Assembly: GCF_020682705.1 (NCBI RefSeq)
Contig: NZ_JAGTTN010000002.1
Location: 248,001-312,000, forward strand
DNA from: Microbacterium allomyrinae
GTDB lineage: Bacteria; Actinomycetota; Actinomycetes; Actinomycetales; Microbacteriaceae
Direction: 5' to 3'
DNA length: 64,000 bases
Position numbers and translations under genes: made by a program. Of this stretch, positions 7,237 to 16,028 are shown one piece after another (position 1 is the stretch's first letter; each line of letters opens with the position of its first letter). The notes under the pieces are model-generated. The model did not search any database and was not told where the DNA came from. It saw only the letters and a program-made list of their open reading frames with translations.

Positions 7237-9084
7237 GTGACCGACGAAACCATCCTGGACATGCCGTCGTCCGAGCCCCACATCGGCAGCTTCGCGGCGG
7301 AGCACCTCAGCCCCACCTACCCGCAGCGCGCTCCCTGGGGAACCGCGCAGCGGCTTCGCGCGTGGCAAGCCGAGGCCCTCGATCTCTACTTCGATCTCGA
7401 CGGGCCGGACGGACCGGGCGGCGGTCCTCGCGACTTCCTCGCGGCGGCGACGCCGGGCGCCGGAAAGACCACGTTCGCGCTGCGTCTGGCGAGCGAACTG
7501 CTGCGCCGCCGCATCATCGATCGCATCGTGGTCGTGGCCCCCACCGAGCATCTGAAGACGCAGTGGGCCGACGCCGCGGCCCGGGTGTCGATACGACTGG
7601 ATCCCGCGTTCAGCAACCGGCACGTCTCGCCGGCCCGGCAGTACCACGGCGTGGCGGTGACCTACGCGCAGGTCGCGGTGAAGGCATCCGTTCATGAGCG
7701 TCTGGTGATGGATGCGCGCACGCTCGTGATCCTGGACGAGGTGCACCACGGGGGCGACGCGCTCAGCTGGGGCGAGGCTCTCCGCGAGGCGTACGCACGC
7801 GCGACGCGGCGACTGCTGCTCAGCGGCACCCCTTTCCGCAGCGACACCGCGCCGATCCCGTTCGTCGAGTACCACCCCGATGCGAAGGGCATTCGCATCT
7901 CGCGCACCGATTACGCCTACGGGTACAAGCGCGCGCTCGAAGACGGCGTCGTTCGCCCGGTGATCTTCATGGTCTATGCGGGCCATATGCGCTGGCGCAC
8001 CAAGACCGGCGACGAGATGGAAGCCCAACTCGGGCAGGACAACACGAAGGACATCACTTCGCAGGCCTGGCGCACGGCGCTGGATCCGGAGGGGGACTGG
8101 ATCCCGGCCGTGCTGCGGTCGGCGGATCGACGGCTCACCGAGGTGCGCGAGCACGTTCCGGATGCCGGCGGCCTCGTGATCGCGACGGACCAGACCGCGG
8201 CACGGGCCTACGCCGCGATCCTCCACGAGATCTCGGGCGAGGCGCCTACGATCGTCCTGTCGGACGAGGCCGAGGCGTCGAGCCGGATCGAGGAGTTCTC
8301 GAAGGCCACGAGCCGGTGGATGGTCGCCGTCCGCATGGTGTCGGAGGGCGTCGACGTGCCGCGGCTGGCCGTCGGCGTGTACGCGACGAGCGCGTCGACT
8401 CCGCTCTTCTTCGCGCAGGCCATCGGACGCTTCGTGCGGGCCCGCCGCCGTGGCGAGATGGCCAGTGTCTTCCTGCCGAATGTGCCGCAGCTGCTCGCCC
8501 TCGCCAACGAGATGGAACGCCAGCGCGATCATGCGCTCGACCGTGACACCGACGGCGAAGACGAGTGGAACGCCGAAGAAGACCTCATGGACGCCGCCGA
8601 GCGCGAGGACAAGGCGTCCGATGCGCTGACCGAGGAGTTCACCTACCAGGCACTCGGGTCCCTGGCGCACTTCGATCGGGTGCTGTTCGACGGCAAGGAG
8701 TTCGGACAACTCGCGGTTCCGGGAACCCCGGAGGAGGAGGAGTTCCTCGGTCTTCCCGGCCTGCTCGAGCCGGAGCACGTCCACGAGCTCCTCATGCAGC
8801 GCCAGGCCCGACAGGGCAGGCATCGGCAGGTGCGCGAGGCCCGTGAGGCCGCTGCGCCAGAGGGGGAGGAGCCGGCGCTGCCGCAGGCCCTCCATCGCAC
8901 GCTCAAAGAGCAGCGGCAGCTGCTGAACAGCCTGGTAGGCCTGTACTCGCGGCAATCCGGCGAGGCGCACGGTCTCGTCCACGCCGAGCTCCGACGCATC
9001 TGCGGCGGCCCCGCGGTCTCGCATGCGACGGTCGCCCAGCTGCAGTCGCGCATCGACGTGCTGCGGGGCCGGGTCCACTCCTGA
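7237..9084 (+). CDS. Orphan superfamily 2 DEAD/DEAH-box helicase
   Basis: The 615-residue protein has the helicase motifs in order: Q-like LRAWQAEALD, Walker A TPGAGKTTFA near residue 75, VVVAPTEHLKTQW (Ia), ILDEVHHGGD (II, DEVH), LLSGTPFRSD (III), VRMVSEGVDVPRLAVG (V) and AIGRFVRARRRGEM (VI). The last 150 residues are charged and unassigned. It resembles restriction-type/RecG-like nucleic-acid translocases but no nuclease domain is seen and no modification gene is near, so it is not a restriction enzyme here. GTG 7237 is chosen because GGGGGAGG precedes it; a TATCGT box lies upstream. It stands alone between unrelated genes. The biological role is unknown. Confidence 0.88.
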   Translation: MTDETILDMPSSEPHIGSFAAEHLSPTYPQRAPWGTAQRLRAWQAEALDLYFDLDGPDGPGGGPRDFLAAATPGAGKTTFALRLASELLRRRIIDRIVVVAPTEHLKTQWADAAARVSIRLDPAFSNRHVSPARQYHGVAVTYAQVAVKASVHERLVMDARTLVILDEVHHGGDALSWGEALREAYARATRRLLLSGTPFRSDTAPIPFVEYHPDAKGIRISRTDYAYGYKRALEDGVVRPVIFMVYAGHMRWRTKTGDEMEAQLGQDNTKDITSQAWRTALDPEGDWIPAVLRSADRRLTEVREHVPDAGGLVIATDQTAARAYAAILHEISGEAPTIVLSDEAEASSRIEEFSKATSRWMVAVRMVSEGVDVPRLAVGVYATSASTPLFFAQAIGRFVRARRRGEMASVFLPNVPQLLALANEMERQRDHALDRDTDGEDEWNAEEDLMDAAEREDKASDALTEEFTYQALGSLAHFDRVLFDGKEFGQLAVPGTPEEEEFLGLPGLLEPEHVHELLMQRQARQGRHRQVREAREAAAPEGEEPALPQALHRTLKEQRQLLNSLVGLYSRQSGEAHGLVHAELRRICGGPAVSHATVAQLQSRIDVLRGRVHS

Positions 9085-9104
9085 TCCCGGCCTAGACTCC
9101 GGTC

Positions 9105-9608
9105 ATGCCGGCGGCGTACTCGTTCGTGACCCGATGGCACATCACGGTGCCGGTCGATCGTGCCTGGACGGAGATCGAACGGATGATCTCGATACGCGCG
9201 CAGAGCGAGCACTCGATCCGGCGGCTGCATCCCGGCGCCGAGCGGACGTGGTGGCCCGGTCTCACACTGCCCATGCCGGCGCGGCGGCTGGCGGCGGGGG
9301 AGCGAATGGTCCTCGCGGTGCGGAGCCCTCTCGGATACCGGCTCCGAATGCTGCTCGAGATCTCGGACGTCGACCCCGGCCGCTCGATCGAGGCCATCAG
9401 CAGGGGCGACCTGCGCGGGACAGGGCGCGTCAGCGTCGCCGCCGACGGGGCGGGGGCGTCCGTCGTCACCTTCCGCTGGAACGTCGAGACCGACCGCGTC
9501 TGGATGAACACCACGTCATGGCTGCTGCGACCGGTGTTCGAGCGCGCCCACGCCCACGTGATGCGCCGGGGCGAGCGCGGACTCCGCGAGGTGATCGCCC
9601 GAGCGTGA
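9105..9608 (+). CDS. SRPBCC-family lipid/hydrophobic-ligand-binding protein
   Basis: The 167-residue protein has the polyketide-cyclase/START-like layout: an N-terminal strand (FVTRWHITVPVDRAWTEIERM), a GERMVLAVRSPLGYRLRMLLEI hairpin and a C-terminal helix (RPVFERAHAHVMRRGERGLREV). Members bind hydrophobic ligands or act as cyclases; no substrate can be assigned. It starts 20 bases after the helicase stop, but a TAGACT box at 9093-9098 sits 6 bases before ATG 9105, so it may be transcribed separately as a leaderless mRNA. Confidence 0.8.
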   Translation: MPAAYSFVTRWHITVPVDRAWTEIERMISIRAQSEHSIRRLHPGAERTWWPGLTLPMPARRLAAGERMVLAVRSPLGYRLRMLLEISDVDPGRSIEAISRGDLRGTGRVSVAADGAGASVVTFRWNVETDRVWMNTTSWLLRPVFERAHAHVMRRGERGLREVIARA

Positions 9609-9708
9609 CGTTCGGAGGCCCGAAATACTGGCAATACCGGCAGACGACCGACGTGCACGCGCACCGCTGGCTAGCGTGGACGAAGCCCGAGACCCTCTGG
9701 AGGCCTGA

Positions 9709-10797
9709 GTGAGCGCGACCGCCGCACCCACCGACCGTGATCGTCGCCGCTGGGCGCAATACCTCGTGAACGAGCGCGCGGAAGCCCACGTCTACCGCGA
9801 ACTCGCCGGCCGTCGCTCCGGGGAGGAGCGCGTGATCCTGCTCGCCCTCGCCGAGGCCGAGGGGCGTCATGAGGCCCACTGGCTCGGACTGCTGGGCGGC
9901 GAGCCGGCGCGGCTTCCGCGGGCCGACGGGCGAACCGTGCTGCTGGGGTGGATGGCCCGCCGGTTCGGGTCGATATTCGTCCTCGCCCTGGCTCAGAACG
10001 CCGAAGCGCGCTCGCCCTACGACGATGAGCCTTTCGCGACGCCGATGATGGCGGCCGACGAGAAGATCCACCACGAGGTGGTGCGCGGACTCGCCGCGCG
10101 CGGGCGGCGACGCCTCTCGGGCACCTTCCGCGCCGCCGTCTTCGGCGCGAACGACGGGCTGGTGTCGAATCTCGCCCTCGTTATGGGCATCGGTGCCACG
10201 GGCGTTTCGAGTCAGTTCGTGCTGTTCAGCGGGATCGCGGGGCTGCTCGCCGGCGCGCTGTCGATGGGAGCCGGCGAGTTCGTCTCGGTGCGATCGCAGC
10301 GCGAACTGCTCGCCGCCACCGAGCCGAGTGACTTCGCCGACGGGGCGATCCCGCACCTCGACATCGACGCCAACGAGCTCGCTCTCGTCTATCGCACGCG
10401 AGGGATGCCGGAGGCCGAGGCATCCGCTCGCGCACGGCGCGCCGTCGAGTCCGCGCGCGCCCTGGGCCAGGGGCGCGCCGAAACCGGCCCGATCGAGGTC
10501 GTCGACCACTCCGACGTCATCGGCAGTGCGTGGGGAGCGGCGCTGTCGAGCTTCCTGTTCTTCGCCTCGGGTGCTGTCATCCCCGTGCTGCCGTGGATGT
10601 TCGGCCTCTCGGGCGTCACCGCCGTGGCTGTGGCGCTGCTGCTCGTCGGGATCGCGCTGATGTCGACGGGCGCCGCAGTCGGGCTTCTCTCGGGCGCTCC
10701 GCCCCTGCGTCGAGCACTCCGCCAGCTGGCGATCGGATTCGGCGCGGCTGCCGTGACGTACGTCCTCGGGCTCCTGTTCGGGGTGTCGATGGGGTGA
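9709..10797 (+). CDS. VIT1/CCC1-family metal transporter with ferritin-like N-terminus
   Basis: The 362-residue protein combines an N-terminal ferritin-like/rubrerythrin-type helical domain (residues about 10-140; YRELAGRRSGEERVILLALAEAE and EGRHEAHWLGLLGGE supply clustered Glu and His) with a C-terminal VIT1/CCC1 membrane domain (residues about 145-360). The latter opens with the hallmark FGANDGLVSNLALVMG and contains SMGAGEFVSVRSQREL plus three hydrophobic spans at the end. Iron or manganese export or sequestration is expected, with the ferritin-like domain sensing or delivering the metal. GTG 9709 is preceded by CTGGAGG and a TAGCGT box. It lies 100 bases after the SRPBCC gene. Confidence 0.91.
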   Translation: MSATAAPTDRDRRRWAQYLVNERAEAHVYRELAGRRSGEERVILLALAEAEGRHEAHWLGLLGGEPARLPRADGRTVLLGWMARRFGSIFVLALAQNAEARSPYDDEPFATPMMAADEKIHHEVVRGLAARGRRRLSGTFRAAVFGANDGLVSNLALVMGIGATGVSSQFVLFSGIAGLLAGALSMGAGEFVSVRSQRELLAATEPSDFADGAIPHLDIDANELALVYRTRGMPEAEASARARRAVESARALGQGRAETGPIEVVDHSDVIGSAWGAALSSFLFFASGAVIPVLPWMFGLSGVTAVAVALLLVGIALMSTGAAVGLLSGAPPLRRALRQLAIGFGAAAVTYVLGLLFGVSMG

Positions 10798-10878
10798 CGC
10801 GCCCGGGTGCCGTTCGATTCGTTGAACGCTCAGCGACATGGTAATGTCATTCCTCGGTTGCAAAACCGAAATCCACCT

Positions 10879-10964
10879 GCGCGGGTGGCGGAATAGGTAG
10901 ACGCGCTAGCTTGAGGTGCTAGTGCCCTTTAACGGGCGTGGGGGTTCAAGTCCCCCCTCGCGCA
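10879..10964 (+). tRNA. tRNA-Leu (anticodon GAG)
   Basis: An 86-base class II tRNA. The acceptor GCGCGGG pairs with CTCGCGC (one G-U), the D arm is GGCGGAATAGGTAGACGC, the anticodon stem CTAGC/GCTAG encloses TTGAGGT (anticodon GAG), a long variable arm TGCCCTTTAACGGGCG follows, and the T arm is GGGGGTTCAAGTCCCCC. The discriminator is A; CCA is not encoded. It reads CUC/CUU. Confidence 0.96.
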
Positions 10965-10972
10965 CAGAATGA

Positions 10973-10996
10973 GAAGGCCCCCGAAAGGGGGCCTTC
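10973..10996 (+). terminator. Terminator after tRNA-Leu(GAG)
   Basis: A perfect 10-base-pair stem (GAAGGCCCCC/GGGGGCCTTC) closes a GAAA tetraloop and is followed by CTCATTTG. It starts 8 bases after the tRNA. Confidence 0.85.
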
Positions 10997-11067
10997 CTCA
11001 TTTGCGGACTGTTTCGTTCCGGCCGTCTTCGTACCCCGTTCGTCGCCGGAGCGAAATCTCGAAACGA

Positions 11068-11073
11068 TAGGTT
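11068..11073 (+). promoter_or_regulatory. -10-like TAGGTT box for the M20 peptidase
   Basis: TAGGTT ends 7 bases before ATG 11081, a leaderless arrangement. It supports ATG 11081 over the TTG at 11072, which overlaps the box. Confidence 0.4.
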
Positions 11074-11080
11074 GGACGCC

Positions 11081-12382
11081 ATGCCCGCACCCGTCTCCGA
11101 GCTGCCCGAAGTCGCCGCCGTCGCGCGCGACCTGATCCGGTTCGACACCACGAATCACGGCGGCGGACGGGCGACGGGGGAGCGAGAGGCCGCCGAGTAT
11201 GTCGGCGCCTACCTCGACCGCCTCGGGCTGGAGCCCGCGTTCTACGAGCCGATTCCGCGCCGCACCAACGTGATGGCCCGTGTCGCGGGTCGCAATCCCC
11301 ACAAGCCCGCTCTCGTGCTGCACGGGCACCTCGACGTCGTGCCGGCGATCGCCGCGGACTGGAGCGTGGACCCCTTCGAGGGCGTCGTGCGGGACGGGAT
11401 GCTGTGGGGCCGCGGTGCCGTCGATATGAAGGACATGGACGCCATGATCCTCACCTCGGTGGCCGAGATCCTCCGAGAGGGGGATCAGCCCGAGCGCGAC
11501 CTGATCCTCGCGTTCTTCGCCGACGAGGAGAACGGCGGCGTCGAAGGATCCGCGCTGGTGGTGCAGGACCGGCCCGAGTGGTTCGACGGCGCGACGGAGG
11601 CGATCAGCGAGGTGGGCGGCTACTCGATCTCGATCGGCGACCGCCGCGCCTACCTGCTGCAGGTCGGCGAGAAGGCGCTGGTGTGGATCCGGCTCGTGGC
11701 ACGCGGCCGGGCGGCCCACGGCTCGAGCTTCCATTCCGACAACGCCGTCACGAAGCTGGCAACCGCTGTCGCGGCGCTCGGGCGCACCGCCTGGCCGGTG
11801 ACGCTCACCGACACCACGCGCGAGATGGCCGACCGACTGGCCGAACTCACCGGGCAGGATCCCGGCGACCCCGATGCCGTCGCCGCGGCGACGGGTGCGG
11901 CATCCGGCTTCCTCCGTTCGACGCTGCGGACCACGACCAACCCCACCGGGCTGACCGCCGGCTACAAGCACAACGTGATCCCCGACCTCGCCGAGGCATT
12001 GATCGACGTGCGGGTGCTGCCCGGAACCGAAGAGGCAGCTCTCGCCGAGATCCGCCGCATCGTCGGCGACGATGTGGACGTCGAGATCGTGCACCAGGAC
12101 ATCGGACTCGAGGTGCCGTTCTCCGGCGACCTCGTGGACGCCATGGTCGCGGCCCTCGGCCGGCACGACCCCGAGGCGCCGGTCATCCCGTACCTGATGG
12201 GCGGCGGCACCGACAACAAGGCGCTCGCCACTCTCGGCATCGCCGGGTATGGATTCGCCCCGCTGCGCCTGCCGGCCGACCTCGACTTCACCGGCATGTT
12301 CCACGGCGTGGACGAGCGCGTGCCGATCGACGCGCTCGTCTTCGGCCAGACCGTTCTCACCGACCTGCTCCGCACCTACTGA
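11081..12382 (+). CDS. M20/M25/M40-family metallopeptidase
   Basis: The 433-residue protein is a zinc-dependent amidohydrolase/peptidase of the ArgE/DapE/CPG2 type. Metal ligands are visible in LVLHGHLDVVPA (His, Asp), GRGAVDMKDMDAM (bridging Asp), FFADEENGG (catalytic Glu-Glu), and near the C-terminus MGGGTDNKAL and MFHGVDERVPI (His). The middle segment is the lid/dimerisation domain. It would cleave a dipeptide or N-acylated amino acid in the cytoplasm; no signal peptide is seen. It is followed 45 bases later by uppP, with an inverted GGATGCCG/CGGCATCC pair between them. Confidence 0.92.
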   Translation: MPAPVSELPEVAAVARDLIRFDTTNHGGGRATGEREAAEYVGAYLDRLGLEPAFYEPIPRRTNVMARVAGRNPHKPALVLHGHLDVVPAIAADWSVDPFEGVVRDGMLWGRGAVDMKDMDAMILTSVAEILREGDQPERDLILAFFADEENGGVEGSALVVQDRPEWFDGATEAISEVGGYSISIGDRRAYLLQVGEKALVWIRLVARGRAAHGSSFHSDNAVTKLATAVAALGRTAWPVTLTDTTREMADRLAELTGQDPGDPDAVAAATGAASGFLRSTLRTTTNPTGLTAGYKHNVIPDLAEALIDVRVLPGTEEAALAEIRRIVGDDVDVEIVHQDIGLEVPFSGDLVDAMVAALGRHDPEAPVIPYLMGGGTDNKALATLGIAGYGFAPLRLPADLDFTGMFHGVDERVPIDALVFGQTVLTDLLRTY

Positions 12383-12390
12383 AGACCCGC

Positions 12391-12410
12391 GGATGCCGAT
12401 CCCGGCATCC
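12391..12410. repeat. Inverted GGATGCCG/CGGCATCC pair
   Basis: An 8-base-pair stem with a 4-base loop lies in the 45-base gap between the M20 peptidase and uppP. It is one of several inverted pairs of the window's over-represented octamer. It lacks a T-run, so termination is uncertain. Confidence 0.5.
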
Positions 12411-12427
12411 TGCAGCGAAAGGCGCCC

Positions 12428-13249
12428 ATGCTTCTCGAAGCGATCATCCTCGGCTTCGTCCAGGGACTGACCGAATTCCTCCCCGTGTCCTCCAGTGCGC
12501 ACCTGCGCATCCTGGGGGAGTTCCTGCCCTCGGCGCAGGACCCCGGCGCCGCGTTCACGGCGATCACGCAGATCGGCACCGAGGCTGCCGTCGTGCTGTT
12601 CTTCTGGCGCGACATCGTGAGGATCATCAGCCATTGGTTCCAAGCCCTTATCGGCCGGATTCCGCGCAACGATCCCGACGCGAAGATGGGATGGCTCATC
12701 ATCGTCGGCAGCATCCCGATCGTCGTGCTCGGGCTGCTGTTCCAGGACCAGATCGAGACCACGTTCCGCTCGCTCTGGCTCATCGCGGGCATGCTGATCT
12801 TCTTCGGCGTGCTGCTCGGCATCGCCGACCACGTCGGAGCGAAGAAGCGCAAGCTCCAGGACATCACGATCGGGCATGGCGTGATCTACGGCTTCGCGCA
12901 GTCGCTCGCGCTCATCCCGGGCGTCTCCCGCTCAGGCGGCACCATCACGGCCGGTCTGTTCATGGGCTACGAGCGCGCCGCGGCCGCCCGTTATGCGTTC
13001 CTCCTCGCGATCCCGGCGGTCTTCGGAAGCGGCTTCTACCAGCTTTTCAAGAGCTTGGACGAACCGGGTGTCTTCACCCTCGGCGAGACCGCCGTGGCGA
13101 CCGTCGTGGCATTCGTCGTGGCGCTGGGCGTGATCGCGTTCTTCATGAACTGGATCTCGAAGCACAGCTTCCTGCCGTTCGTGGTCTACCGCGTCGCGGT
13201 CGGGTCGCTGCTGCTCGTCCTCCTCAGCGCCGGGATCATCCAGGCGTAG
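12428..13249 (+). CDS. uppP: Undecaprenyl-diphosphate phosphatase
   Basis: The 273-residue polytopic membrane protein is UppP/BacA. It opens with the family signature [21 protein letters not shown], which contains the active-site Glu and Ser, and has the second motif [20 protein letters not shown] with the catalytic Arg. About eight hydrophobic spans are visible. It dephosphorylates undecaprenyl diphosphate to recycle the lipid carrier of peptidoglycan and other cell-wall polymers and can raise bacitracin tolerance. It starts with ATG after a GAAAGG ribosome binding site and ends before a strong bidirectional hairpin at 13260. Confidence 0.97.
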   Translation: MLLEAIILGFVQGLTEFLPVSSSAHLRILGEFLPSAQDPGAAFTAITQIGTEAAVVLFFWRDIVRIISHWFQALIGRIPRNDPDAKMGWLIIVGSIPIVVLGLLFQDQIETTFRSLWLIAGMLIFFGVLLGIADHVGAKKRKLQDITIGHGVIYGFAQSLALIPGVSRSGGTITAGLFMGYERAAAARYAFLLAIPAVFGSGFYQLFKSLDEPGVFTLGETAVATVVAFVVALGVIAFFMNWISKHSFLPFVVYRVAVGSLLLVLLSAGIIQA

Positions 13250-13259
13250 GCCGGCGCAT

Positions 13260-13297
13260 TCGCTGGGCTCGTCAAGAAGGTTCGACGAGCCCAGCGA
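13260..13297. terminator. Bidirectional terminator between uppP and the PAC2 gene
   Basis: TCGCTGGGCTCGTC at 13260-13273 pairs perfectly with 13284-13297, leaving a 10-base loop. The flanking genes converge, so it can serve both. Confidence 0.75.
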
Positions 13298-13324
13298 GCG
13301 GACGTGCTCGGTGATTCGATGCGG

Positions 13325-14197
13325 TCAGCGACCGGAGCGGGGTTCGTCTCGGCCGGGCTTCGTGGGTCCCTCGCCTCCGCCGCGGCGAAGGTATCGCTCG
13401 AACTCCTGGGCGATGGCGTCACCGGAAGCCTCCGGAGAGTCCCACGTGTCGCGGGTGCGCTCGAGCTGGTGGATGTACTCGGTCATCTCTTCGTCGTCGG
13501 CCGCGGCGGCGTCGATCGACGCCTCCCAGGCGGCCGATTCGGTGGCCAGCTCGCCCCGGGGCACCGGTGCGCCGGTCAGATCCTCGAGCTTGTCGAGCAG
13601 TGCCAGCGTCGCCTTGGGCGACGGGGTGTGGCCCGCGACGTAGTGGGGCACGCTCGCCCAGAGGCTCGCGGCCGGGATGCCCGACGCATCCGCCAGGTTG
13701 CCGAGCACGCTCAGGATGCCGACGGGTCCCTCGTACGTGCTGCGCTCGAGGTCGAGCGATCCTCGGAGAGCTTCGTTGTCGCTGCCGGCGAAGACCGAGA
13801 TGGGGCGGGTGTGGGGGACATCCGACATCATCGAGCCGATCGCGATGAAACCGGTGATGTCCTCGCGCAGCGCGATATCGATGAACTCGGAGGCGAAGGC
13901 CTGCCACGCGCGAGCCGGCTCGACGCCGGTCAGCAGCCACAGCTGCGTGCCGCGGGTCGAGCGCTTCGGGCGGAGCAGTGTCGCCTCGGGCCACTTCAGA
14001 GTCCGGCGCCCCTCGCTGTCGGCCGCCATCTGCGGGCGCGTGTACTGGTAGTCGAAGTAGAGCTCGGGATCCACCGAGAACACCGGTTCGTACGACCCGC
14101 CCTCTTGGAGGTGCGTGATCGCGGACGATGCGGCTTCACCCGCGTCGTTCCACCCATCGAATCCGGCGATGAGCACACGGCGACCCAGTCCGTCCAC
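13325..14197 (-). CDS. PAC2-family protein (proteasome assembly chaperone-like)
   Basis: The 290-residue protein matches the PAC2 superfamily as found in actinobacteria: an N-terminal LIAGFDGWNDAGEAAS motif, YDYQYTRPQ-like strand (here FDYQYTRPQM), a GSMMSDVPHTRP segment and a GLWASVPHY-like segment (ASLWASVPHYVAG) with an acidic C-terminal helix. The function in bacteria is not established. GTG 14197 has a near-perfect AGGAGGT ribosome binding site; the frame remains open upstream but that part opposes the HAD gene. Its neighbour trmI normally flanks the Pup-proteasome genes, which are absent here. Confidence 0.88.
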   Translation of the reverse strand: MDGLGRRVLIAGFDGWNDAGEAASSAITHLQEGGSYEPVFSVDPELYFDYQYTRPQMAADSEGRRTLKWPEATLLRPKRSTRGTQLWLLTGVEPARAWQAFASEFIDIALREDITGFIAIGSMMSDVPHTRPISVFAGSDNEALRGSLDLERSTYEGPVGILSVLGNLADASGIPAASLWASVPHYVAGHTPSPKATLALLDKLEDLTGAPVPRGELATESAAWEASIDAAAADDEEMTEYIHQLERTRDTWDSPEASGDAIAQEFERYLRRGGGEGPTKPGRDEPRSGR

Positions 14198-14296
14198 GAG
14201 ACCTCCTTCTCCACCCGCACGCTCCTTCAACGGGATCCTTCCAGGATAGGCCTCCCTTCCGCGGATGGGCCGGAGACGCCTCGGTAGGATTGCACG

Positions 14297-14983
14297 GTGA
14301 ACCCCCCTCGCCTCGCGGCCGTCCTCTGGGACATGGACGGAACCCTCGTCGACACGGAGCCGTACTGGATGGCGGCCGAGACCCCTCTCGTGGAGCGGTT
14401 CGGCGGCACCTGGTCGCACGAGCAGGCACTCGCCCTCGTGGGGCTCGGGCTCGAGGACTCGGCTCGCATCTTCCAGGCCGCGGGAGTGCGCATGAGCGTG
14501 GATGCGATCATCGACCACCTCACCGACGAGGTGATGCGGGCGCTCGCCACGACCGGCGTGCCGTTCCGGCCCGGGGCGCGGGAGCTGCTCGCCGATCTTC
14601 GCGGGGCGGGCATCAAGACGGCCCTCGTCACGATGTCGATGCGGCGGATGGCTCAGACCGTGGTCGATCTCATCGACTTCCCGGCGTTCGACGTGGTGAT
14701 CGCGGGCGATGACGCCACGCGTCCGAAGCCGTTCCCCGACCCGTACCTGCAGGCCTGCGAAGCGCTCGGCGTGTCGCCCGAAGAGACGGTCGCGATCGAG
14801 GATTCGCCCAACGGCCTGCGCTCCGCGGTCGCTGCGGGCACTTCCGCCATCGGCGTGCCGCTCATGGTCTCGGTCGCCGGCGCCGGCGCACACGCCGTGT
14901 GGCCGACACTCGAGGGTCGCTCCGCCCAGGACGTCGCATCCTTCCATTCCGCCCACCGCGCCGCACAGGAGAGCACCCGATGA
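14297..14983 (+). CDS. HAD-superfamily phosphatase (beta-phosphoglucomutase-like)
   Basis: The 228-residue protein has HAD motif I DMDGTLVDTEPYW (nucleophile and acid/base Asp), a four-helix cap, motif II in TALVTMSMRRM, and motifs III/IV in RPKPFPDPYLQ and VAIEDSPNGLRSA. It is a small-molecule phosphatase with unknown substrate. A TAGGAT box at 14285-14290 lies 6 bases before GTG 14297. Its stop overlaps the trmI start as ATGA at 14980, so the two are translationally coupled. In other actinobacteria a HAD phosphatase in this position also precedes trmI. Confidence 0.92.
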   Translation: MNPPRLAAVLWDMDGTLVDTEPYWMAAETPLVERFGGTWSHEQALALVGLGLEDSARIFQAAGVRMSVDAIIDHLTDEVMRALATTGVPFRPGARELLADLRGAGIKTALVTMSMRRMAQTVVDLIDFPAFDVVIAGDDATRPKPFPDPYLQACEALGVSPEETVAIEDSPNGLRSAVAAGTSAIGVPLMVSVAGAGAHAVWPTLEGRSAQDVASFHSAHRAAQESTR

Positions 14984-15981
14984 CCGAACGACTGAGCGGC
15001 CCCTTCCGCCTCGGCGACCGCGTACAGCTGACCGGCCCGAAGGCCCGCCTGCACACCATCACCCTGCGCGAGGGGGGCGAGCTGCACACCCATCACGGCG
15101 TGCTCCGCCACGCCGACCTCGTCGGGCAGCCCGACGGCTCGGTCGTCGCGAACAGCGGCGGGCACGAGTACCTCGCGCTTCGGCCGCTGCTGCGCGACTT
15201 CGTGATGTCGATGCCGCGCGGCGCGGCCATCGTCTACCCGAAGGACGCGGCGCAGATCCTCGCCGAGGCCGACGTGTTCCCCGGAGCGACGGTCGTGGAG
15301 GCGGGCGTCGGTTCGGGCGCGCTGTCGCTCTGGCTGCTCCGCGCGATCGGCGCGGAGGGCCGCCTGGTGTCGTTCGAGCGCCGCGAGGACTTCGCCTCTG
15401 TCGCCCGTGCCAACGTCGAGACGTTCCTGGGTGACATTCCGCCGAACTGGGACGTCGTCGTGGGGGATCTCGCCGAGGCGCTGCCCGCCACGTTGGCCGC
15501 GGCATCCGTCGATCGTGTGGTGCTCGACATGCTCGCGCCGTGGGAGTGCATCGACGTCGTGGCCGAGGCGCTCACCCCCGGCGGCGTGGTGGTCTGCTAC
15601 GTCGCGACCGCGACGCAGCTCAGCCGGGTGGCGGAGTACATCCGCAGCACCGGCCTGTTCACCGAGCCGGACGCCAACGAGACGATGGTCCGCGGGTGGC
15701 ACGTCGAGGGTCTCGCCGTGCGGCCTGACCACAGGATGATCGCGCACACCGGCTTCCTGATCTGGGCGCGCCGCCTCGCACCCGGAGCGATCCTCCCTGA
15801 GGTCAAGCGCCGCGCATCCAAGTCGAGCTATGGCGACGAGGATGTCGAGCTCTGGACGCCCGGAGCGGTCGGTGACCGGCAGATCACCGACAAGAATCTC
15901 CGCAAGCGCGTGCGCGAAGCCGAGCGCGCAGCCGAGGGCGCGCGCCAGGCTGCAGGGGCCGGCGACGAGGAATCGGAGTGA
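14980..15981 (+). CDS. trmI: tRNA (adenine-58-N1)-methyltransferase TrmI
   Basis: The 333-residue protein is a class I methyltransferase with an N-terminal RNA-binding beta domain (FRLGDRVQLTGPKARLHTI) and SAM-binding motif VVEAGVGSGALSLWLLRAIG. Further motifs are VLDMLAPWECID (catalytic Asp/Leu-Ala-Pro) and GGVVVCYVATATQL. It makes m1A58 in the T loop of tRNAs. The C-terminal 70 residues are charged, with an Arg/Glu-rich helix. In most actinobacteria the proteasomal ATPase, dop and pup follow this gene; here the next gene, 47 bases on, is the FKBP lipoprotein. Confidence 0.95.
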   Translation: MTERLSGPFRLGDRVQLTGPKARLHTITLREGGELHTHHGVLRHADLVGQPDGSVVANSGGHEYLALRPLLRDFVMSMPRGAAIVYPKDAAQILAEADVFPGATVVEAGVGSGALSLWLLRAIGAEGRLVSFERREDFASVARANVETFLGDIPPNWDVVVGDLAEALPATLAAASVDRVVLDMLAPWECIDVVAEALTPGGVVVCYVATATQLSRVAEYIRSTGLFTEPDANETMVRGWHVEGLAVRPDHRMIAHTGFLIWARRLAPGAILPEVKRRASKSSYGDEDVELWTPGAVGDRQITDKNLRKRVREAERAAEGARQAAGAGDEESE

Positions 15982-16028
15982 TGCGGCCCCGACACGTTCG
16001 CCCTTCCCGACGCATCTAGACTGTTCCG

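Noticed and set aside
6232..9078. Minus-strand open frame of 948 codons antisense to the helicase
   Set aside because: Only the part from 7077 down matches a known family (SGNH hydrolase). The rest is Arg/His-rich, low-complexity and opposite a clear helicase gene, as expected of high-GC third-position artefacts.
7237..9084. Helicase as a type I or III restriction subunit
   Set aside because: No PD-(D/E)xK nuclease motif, methylase or specificity gene is present in the protein or nearby.
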